Of a DNA stretch of 64,000 nucleotides, positions 58,873 to 64,000 are shown piece after piece. This DNA is from Apteryx mantelli (taxonomy: Eukaryota; Chordata; Aves; Apterygiformes; Apterygidae), in the NCBI RefSeq assembly GCF_036417845.1, contig NC_090020.1:35634425-35698424 (forward strand). The letters are read 5' to 3'. The translations under genes and the position numbers were made by a program. Every line of letters begins with the position of its first letter. The stretch's first letter is position 1. The notes beneath the pieces are model-generated. The model saw only the letters and a program-made list of their open reading frames with translations. It did no database searches and was not told where the DNA came from.

Positions 58873-61800
58873 AATAAAAAGTCTGAGGGCACGAATGGCC
58901 TGGCCACACAACCTTGAGAGTGGCCTCTTTCTGTGACGATGATGGTGGGTTTCAGATGAGCTTAGAAGCACTTGCCAGCTGCTGTTAGCTCAGTAGTCTG
59001 GCCTGCTAGTCCTCCTGCTCCTCCTCTATGTTGAAAATGAAACGCTTCTGTTCATCTTGCTGCCCAAGCAAGTTATCTTGATTTCACTTGTGTTCCAAGA
59101 ATTGTCACTGGATAATTAATGATGCAACACGTGGATTCAGCTGGCTTTTATTTATCATTATCCATAACTGCTGACCCTTGGCTTGCACATCCATTTATTT
59201 GCTCAAAGATTCACATAATATTACATTCATTATACAAAAGAATAAGTACAATACGACTGATTAATGCAACCCTAGATCTCCTATTTCTCCTGTAGCGAAG
59301 GAATCTTGAAACTTAAATGTACATTGATAAAAGAAAAATATTCTTATAAATTAGCCATAGCTGTTCATTTTTCCTCAAATCACACCCCAAATTAGGATAA
59401 CAATACCTTTTGTCAGGCACCAACAAGGTTGTTAAGACCTGATGAAGAGTATGACAAGTGAAAGTGCTTGCTCATTCCTTTCACACAAAGATAAATTCAT
59501 TGCTAGAAGTTTAACATTTAAATTTCTAAAAAGTGAAAAAGCAAAACAAAAACAAGTCACATGTGAGGTACAACAGCATTAAATGGCACAGATTGAGAGT
59601 AGCTGTGATTTTACGCATGACTGTGACAAGAAAGGAAAGATCCCTGACCAGATTGTTTACACTGGGGCTTCACTCCAGTTCCTGGAGTTGCAGCCACGGT
59701 TTTTCATTTGTCAGACTGGTACATGCATATGCTTTTCTAATGTATTAATTATAATGGCTGGGATTTTCAAAGCCATTCAAGAGACTGGGCAACCTTTTCC
59801 CATTAACTTCTCGCGTAATATGGGTGTCAAATTCACTAGGTAACTGTAGATCCTAGCCAAATTCATAAATAATTTCTAAATGTTCACCCAAGGATTTAAG
59901 TGCTTTTTGCAACCACTAATTAATTCATTTAACTGCACATTTTTATGTGACTGAGAGTAGTAACTTCTCCAAAGTAACGCCCAGTGTTTGCAGCAGAGCC
60001 AGAGACTACAGAGCTCCCCTGTGTCTGAGCCACAGAAACTTTTTGCTTCTGGCAATTAGTGTTGCTCATCAGACTTTGGGCGTTTAGTTTCTACTCAGGG
60101 CCAGCAGAGAGAAGTGGCATACACGATAACCAAGGGTCAGAAAAAAAGGCATTTCAGACATGGCATGTGGATTTCTAGAGACAGATGAATTAATGAATAA
60201 TGAAGATTAAGATACTAGATCCTGAGATCCTGATTCAAAATTCATCTAAAAACTCCTAACTTCAGAAAAGTTTTAGATCAGGAACTACGTGATCAGAATG
60301 AGGAGCTAATCATTCATCATTATTTTATGATAAACAGAAAATTGCAAATGCAAAATTAACAACAAACAGGAAAATACGGCTTCCTGCTTGAAAAAATATC
60401 CTGTGCTCTAGATGTGGTCAGAGGAAGATGAGCCAAGAAAATGACCAGCATGTAGTCAAATATTCTATAACTTCAACAGAAAAAAATTATAATTACAGTC
60501 TGATTCACAGTAAAAGCCAAAAAGCATTTAGGTACTGAAAGAACTGTAAGACAGTGACACTGTGTTTGTGCAGACCATATTGCTTTAGATCAGCAAATAT
60601 GTTAAGTATTAATGGTACAGTTATGCCTTTAAGCTAGTTAAGAAAAACAAAATGCTATCCCAATGAAGACATACAGCAAAAGAAACGCTGCAGAAAAACA
60701 CAGCAAAATTTGGTCCACCTTCAGGTACAGAATACAAAACAAGTAACTATCACAGTTGTTTTATAAGTCAGCATCATTTAACTTCCACATGTTAAAAACA
60801 GATGAGCCACCTGCATTGGAACTACAAGTCTGCCTAGACATGAACTCATCTTAAAAGGTCACTTTTGCAAATACCACAGAAATGTACACTGTGAGTTCAA
60901 AATAGCACACTAGGAAATTTTTCAAATACCTCCATAGTCTAGATTGTCTGAAAGGAAAATCCAAAATCCTTTCATTTATCTGTCCCTGTACTTTCATGCC
61001 CCTCATGAACACAGCACCTTGACAAAATAATAATTAACATTTTGTGAGGACTCACAGGGTCCAACTCAAAGCTGATGTGGCAAACATAACTCAAAGTCAA
61101 TGCAAAGGTACTCATATACAACAATTCTGCACACAGAGCGTAAGAATGGCATCTCAACCTAGCAACAATTATTCTTATTTAATAACAGAAATAATCAGCT
61201 GTCTATGATATTGCAATGGTTCATGATAGACCACCAGCAACCAGAAGACGCCTCAAGAGGTGAAGTTCACTGCTTCTTAAATTCAGAAGATAAGTGTTAT
61301 ATACACTCATATCGCTTTATATTTGTTCCTTCGAAAGGCATTGTTTTATTACTTTGCTGTCAGAATTTGACTATGATAATTTGAAACTGTGGTCTCCAGT
61401 TGTTAGAAGATGTCAACACCCTAGTCCTCTAAAACCAATGAGCTCAGCCTGTCAAGTGAAAATGCCTGCAAAACACTATTTGCTGTAATTCTCAGAAAAT
61501 ATCTTTTAGAAGTAAAATGATTAATGGATACTTCTTAAGATAACCCAATATTTATGTACTCCTTTTAGAACAGTACAGTGATACGTTTAAAAAAAGAATT
61601 GCAATGAGGACCTAATAGAAATTAATCGTTCATTATGAAGAGTCAGGAAAAGCCAACATATTTCCATTTGTGATATCTTTCTGCTAGTATATTTTCATTT
61701 AAATTTTTTTCTATGGCTAATTTGTAATCTTACATCTTTTCATAAGAAACTGCTACAAATACCTAAAAATACGAGGCTCCAGATCAGCTCTCTAGCCTAA

Positions 61801-62147
61801 TTTTGACAAGTACACTGTAAATTTTAGACATATTCTAATTCTCATTGGCTTAAATGTCGCTAAAGCAGTGTCCAGATAAGTGCCTTCTTGGGCAGCACCA
61901 TTCAACAAACCTGCAATAATTTTCAAGAGGGGCCTGGCACACCAAAAGACCAGGAAGAAAATATCCTTTAAGCTCTTTTGGAGCTATATTAATATCAGGT
62001 GAAAGATTTATCTGTAAAAGCAAAATAAAAAAGTGGACTTAAGCTATCTGAAAACTATTTACTATATGTTTTGCCATTTTCCTGGTTTCTTCTCTTTGGG
62101 GACACAGTTCAGAAATTACTTTAAAAGGTATTTGTACAAAGTCTTAC

Positions 62148-62218
62148 CTTGTAATCTGTGTTCTAGTATTGAAGTCAAGAGATCTCATTGAGCGTAAGAC
62201 TTCTATACACCCCAAGTA
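62148..62218 (-). CDS. SHC3: SHC3 first visible exon: start of PTB domain
   Basis: This exon encodes [23 protein letters not shown] (residues 1-23) plus two bases of Arg24. It is the first strand of the PTB fold and the following segment, highly conserved in all Shc proteins. The acceptor is TTTTTCCCTACAG on the coding strand and the donor is AAG followed by GTAAG. The exon starts in phase 0. The preceding exon, with the initiator Met and the rest of the N-terminus, is not in the window. Confidence 0.97.
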
Positions 62219-62709
62219 CTGTAGGGAAAAAGAAACAGTTATAAAAATTATTATAATTATTGTGGAGTTCTAGGAGAAAATGCAACTAATCATTAAAAGG
62301 CATTGTACAGTCCTTATTTTTACATCTGATTTAACCTAAGTATCAGCCAAATTTCTATTCTTATGTTCTTGTATGTCACAGATTTGCTTCATAAACATTT
62401 TACTTCATTTAAGTCTCAAGTTTGCTTCAACATATCTTTTTATGTCTAATCTAATCATTGTAATATACCTAGTTCATAATGGGTTGATGTGCTTGTTAGT
62501 TTTCACCTATCTTAACTGATCCATTTTAGATATAAAGCTATTCAAAGTAAAAATAAAATCAATGTAAAAGGAAGTGTGGTAAAGCAAATCCATCTAGCAC
62601 TAATTAGTGGAAAAGTATTATTTAAGAGGGAGAGATAAGGCTTAGTGCAAGAAAGGTAAATTATGGCAGGGAAAGCTGAAAAGACCACCAGGAATCCAAA
62701 AATATTCCT

Positions 62710-62860
62710 TAAAGATCAGCTCAGGGATTGATGTGATTTAATATCTTCATTAATGACACTGGTATATAGATATGGGAAGATGTTAATAAAATATGTTAAT
62801 AACACAAGCTGGGAGATGGCTTCAACAGAGTCATTCAAGAGAGGAATGACATAACAGGTT
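62710..62860 (+). mobile_element. Ancient degraded CR1-like fragment
   Basis: TTTAATATCTTCATTAATGA near 62738, then AACACAAGCTGGGAGATGG near 62801, then an ATTCAAGAGAGGAATGACAT-type stretch follow the order of a CR1 polymerase region: the INDL block, the block around the catalytic Asp pair, and the following helix. Many substitutions and deletions separate it from the intact copy at 51.7-53.4 kb. The edges are uncertain. Confidence 0.5.
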
Positions 62861-63173
62861 GGCCAATATTAGGAAAAGACTAGATTTACTGACTCAGAAA
62901 GTCTCTTTCTGTCCTACATCCCAGTGAAAAAGAGGGAAAATATGTTAAGACATAACAATGTCTATCAGAGGTTTAAGAAAAACTCAGGTGCATCTTATGG
63001 ACTAGCTTCCAAAAGCAGACATGGTTTGCATGTGAAAAAGTCTACATGCAGCTACAGATCTCTTCAGATATTTGTGTAGCAGCTAGTACTATAATTTATC
63101 CTTTGTTTAAACCAACTCATGATTGGCATAGCCCACGATGGTAGCTTTGCATGCATATTAAATACTCAGCTAC

Positions 63174-63199
63174 TCACCTGACTTCTGGAAGTCAGGTGA
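63174..63199. repeat. Perfect 12-bp palindrome with 2-nt centre
   Basis: TCACCTGACTTC (63174-63185), TG, GAAGTCAGGTGA (63188-63199). Each arm carries a CACCTG/CAGGTG E-box, so two E-boxes face each other in inverted orientation. It lies in an SHC3 intron. It could be a paired E-box (ZEB/SNAI-type) site or a chance palindrome. Confidence 0.85.
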
Positions 63200-64000
63200 A
63201 ATAGGGATGAGTCTTCAGATAATGGGCCTGATAATGCTATTCCAGTATCGTGCTTTTAGATCAGTGTAGTATCTATTTGCAGCATAATGCAATCTATCTG
63301 GGTATGAAACTGGTGTAAAAAATCAAGTGAGGCCAGTATTTTGTATCTACCCGGAAGTTTTTTTTGGTATTGTTTCACAATCTTTTGATTAGGGAATTAT
63401 CACATTGCTAGCTGTGCTATCTAGAATTTCAGCGATGCTTTTTCTAAAGAAACCTATCTCTCACAGGCTGTTTACAAGTTGAGGGAGTTTCTTGCTTGTT
63501 TTCACATGTACATTATTATTTAATTTATTCCTATCAAATATCATGAAGTCATTAGAACACTGAATAAAATAAACCAGAATACTGAGTGACTCCTATTAAA
63601 TTACTCAAATTTGGATTGTGATAGCCTACAGTTTCTGGGAAGGTTTAGATCCATTTCCCGGATTTTTAGAATTCCCTTGCATCTTATCTTCTGTTTTTTT
63701 GAAAGTTTCCAAAATCCTCACGGAAAACTTTTTGTATGTAGAGATCATGGCACAAGGAACTAAGGGTCATACCCTCAAGCTCTTTAGATTATCATCGCTC
63801 TCCTATCAGTGCAAACTATGTATTTGGTAACCCCTTGTATCTTAATACAAGTAGATTCCTTTCTTACATATACTTATTCTGAGTACTTAAAGCATCCGGA
63901 ACAACATTTTCATGCTCTGATGCAGGAAGTTAAGCCATTATCTCTATTTTTAAGTATCTGAGGAGGTGATCTGATTTTCTTGAAGTTCATTAAACATCAG

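Larger units (their letters stand above)
49188..62147 (-). other. SHC3: SHC3 intron (13 kb), largest visible, carries a CR1
   Basis: The one clear feature is the CR1 at about 51737-53422, antisense to SHC3. The rest is AT-rich with short unrecognised frames, for example 50610-51172, 55458-55860 and 57798-58076, and T runs such as the one near 58859. I see no nested gene. Confidence 0.8.
23192..62218 (-). other. SHC3: SHC3 gene span visible here (11 coding exons; first exon missing)
   Basis: Eleven exons, all with GT-AG borders and compatible phases, join into one 1359-nt frame of 452 residues plus stop. Numbering in the exon entries starts at the first visible residue. They cover the PTB domain from its first strand (about 1-160), the CH1 linker (about 164-356) and the SH2 domain (about 357-447). 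Human SHC3 has 594 residues, so roughly 140 N-terminal residues are missing, and they belong to an exon beyond position 64000. The protein is the neuronal Shc adaptor (ShcC/Rai). It binds phosphotyrosine on receptors and passes the signal to GRB2. SHC3 is preferred over SHC1, SHC2 and SHC4 by the CH1 linker sequence, the SH2 flank and the S1PR3 neighbour. The CH1 region is slightly longer and more divergent than in mammals as I remember them. Exon order and phases match the known 12-exon gene. Confidence 0.95.
62219..64000 (-). other. SHC3: Part of SHC3 intron upstream of the first visible exon
   Basis: The intron runs off the window. It contains a degraded CR1 scrap at about 62710-62860 and a perfect palindrome at 63174-63199. 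I see no exon resembling the SHC3 N-terminus. Confidence 0.75.

Noticed and set aside
1-64000. CRISPR array, operon, plasmid, prophage or integrated virus
   Set aside because: There is no regular spacer-repeat array, no bacterial gene density or ribosome-binding sites, and no viral gene. The gene structure is plainly that of a vertebrate.

Overview
This window looks like a single-copy vertebrate locus, most likely from a bird. The reasons are a CR1 LINE with an ATTCTGTG-type 3' end, short introns, and the gene pair S1PR3 - SHC3, which are also neighbours on human chromosome 9q22. In chicken this block is expected on the Z chromosome, but that is background knowledge and not something read from the sequence. 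There is no sign of prokaryotic, viral or plasmid DNA. I saw no convincing tRNA, rRNA or CRISPR array.

Layout. Positions 1-5430 are upstream intergenic DNA without a recognisable gene. A very GC-rich CpG island (about 5440-6330) is the probable S1PR3 promoter, and a non-coding first exon probably ends at 5893. After an intron of about 4.8 kb, exon 2 starts at 10678. It carries a 38-codon upstream ORF (10711-10827) and the whole single-exon receptor reading frame (10856-12001). Positions 12002-23191 separate the two genes, which lie tail to tail, and must contain both 3' UTRs. From 23192 to 62218, on the minus strand, I could place 11 consecutive SHC3 coding exons with GT-AG borders and matching phases. 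They encode 452 residues: most of the PTB domain, the CH1 linker with its tyrosine motifs, and the SH2 domain to the stop. Only the first coding exon, with the N-terminus and promoter, lies beyond position 64000.

Mobile DNA. A 5'-truncated CR1 (about 51737-53422) lies antisense in the largest visible SHC3 intron. Its reverse-transcriptase frame is open except for two point stops. A much older CR1 scrap lies near 62710-62860.

Function. S1PR3 is a G-protein-coupled receptor for sphingosine-1-phosphate. SHC3 is the neuronal Shc adaptor linking activated receptor tyrosine kinases to GRB2/RAS. They are neighbours by ancestry, with no evidence of a shared operon-like unit. I found no novel multi-gene system. 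The most interesting signals are small: a GGGGCC-type hexamer tract in the S1PR3 CpG island, a strong-context uORF, a Pumilio-like site and AATAAA overlapping the S1PR3 stop, four unrelated perfect 13-bp tandem duplications, and several perfect inverted repeats, two of which can fold in two mutually exclusive ways.
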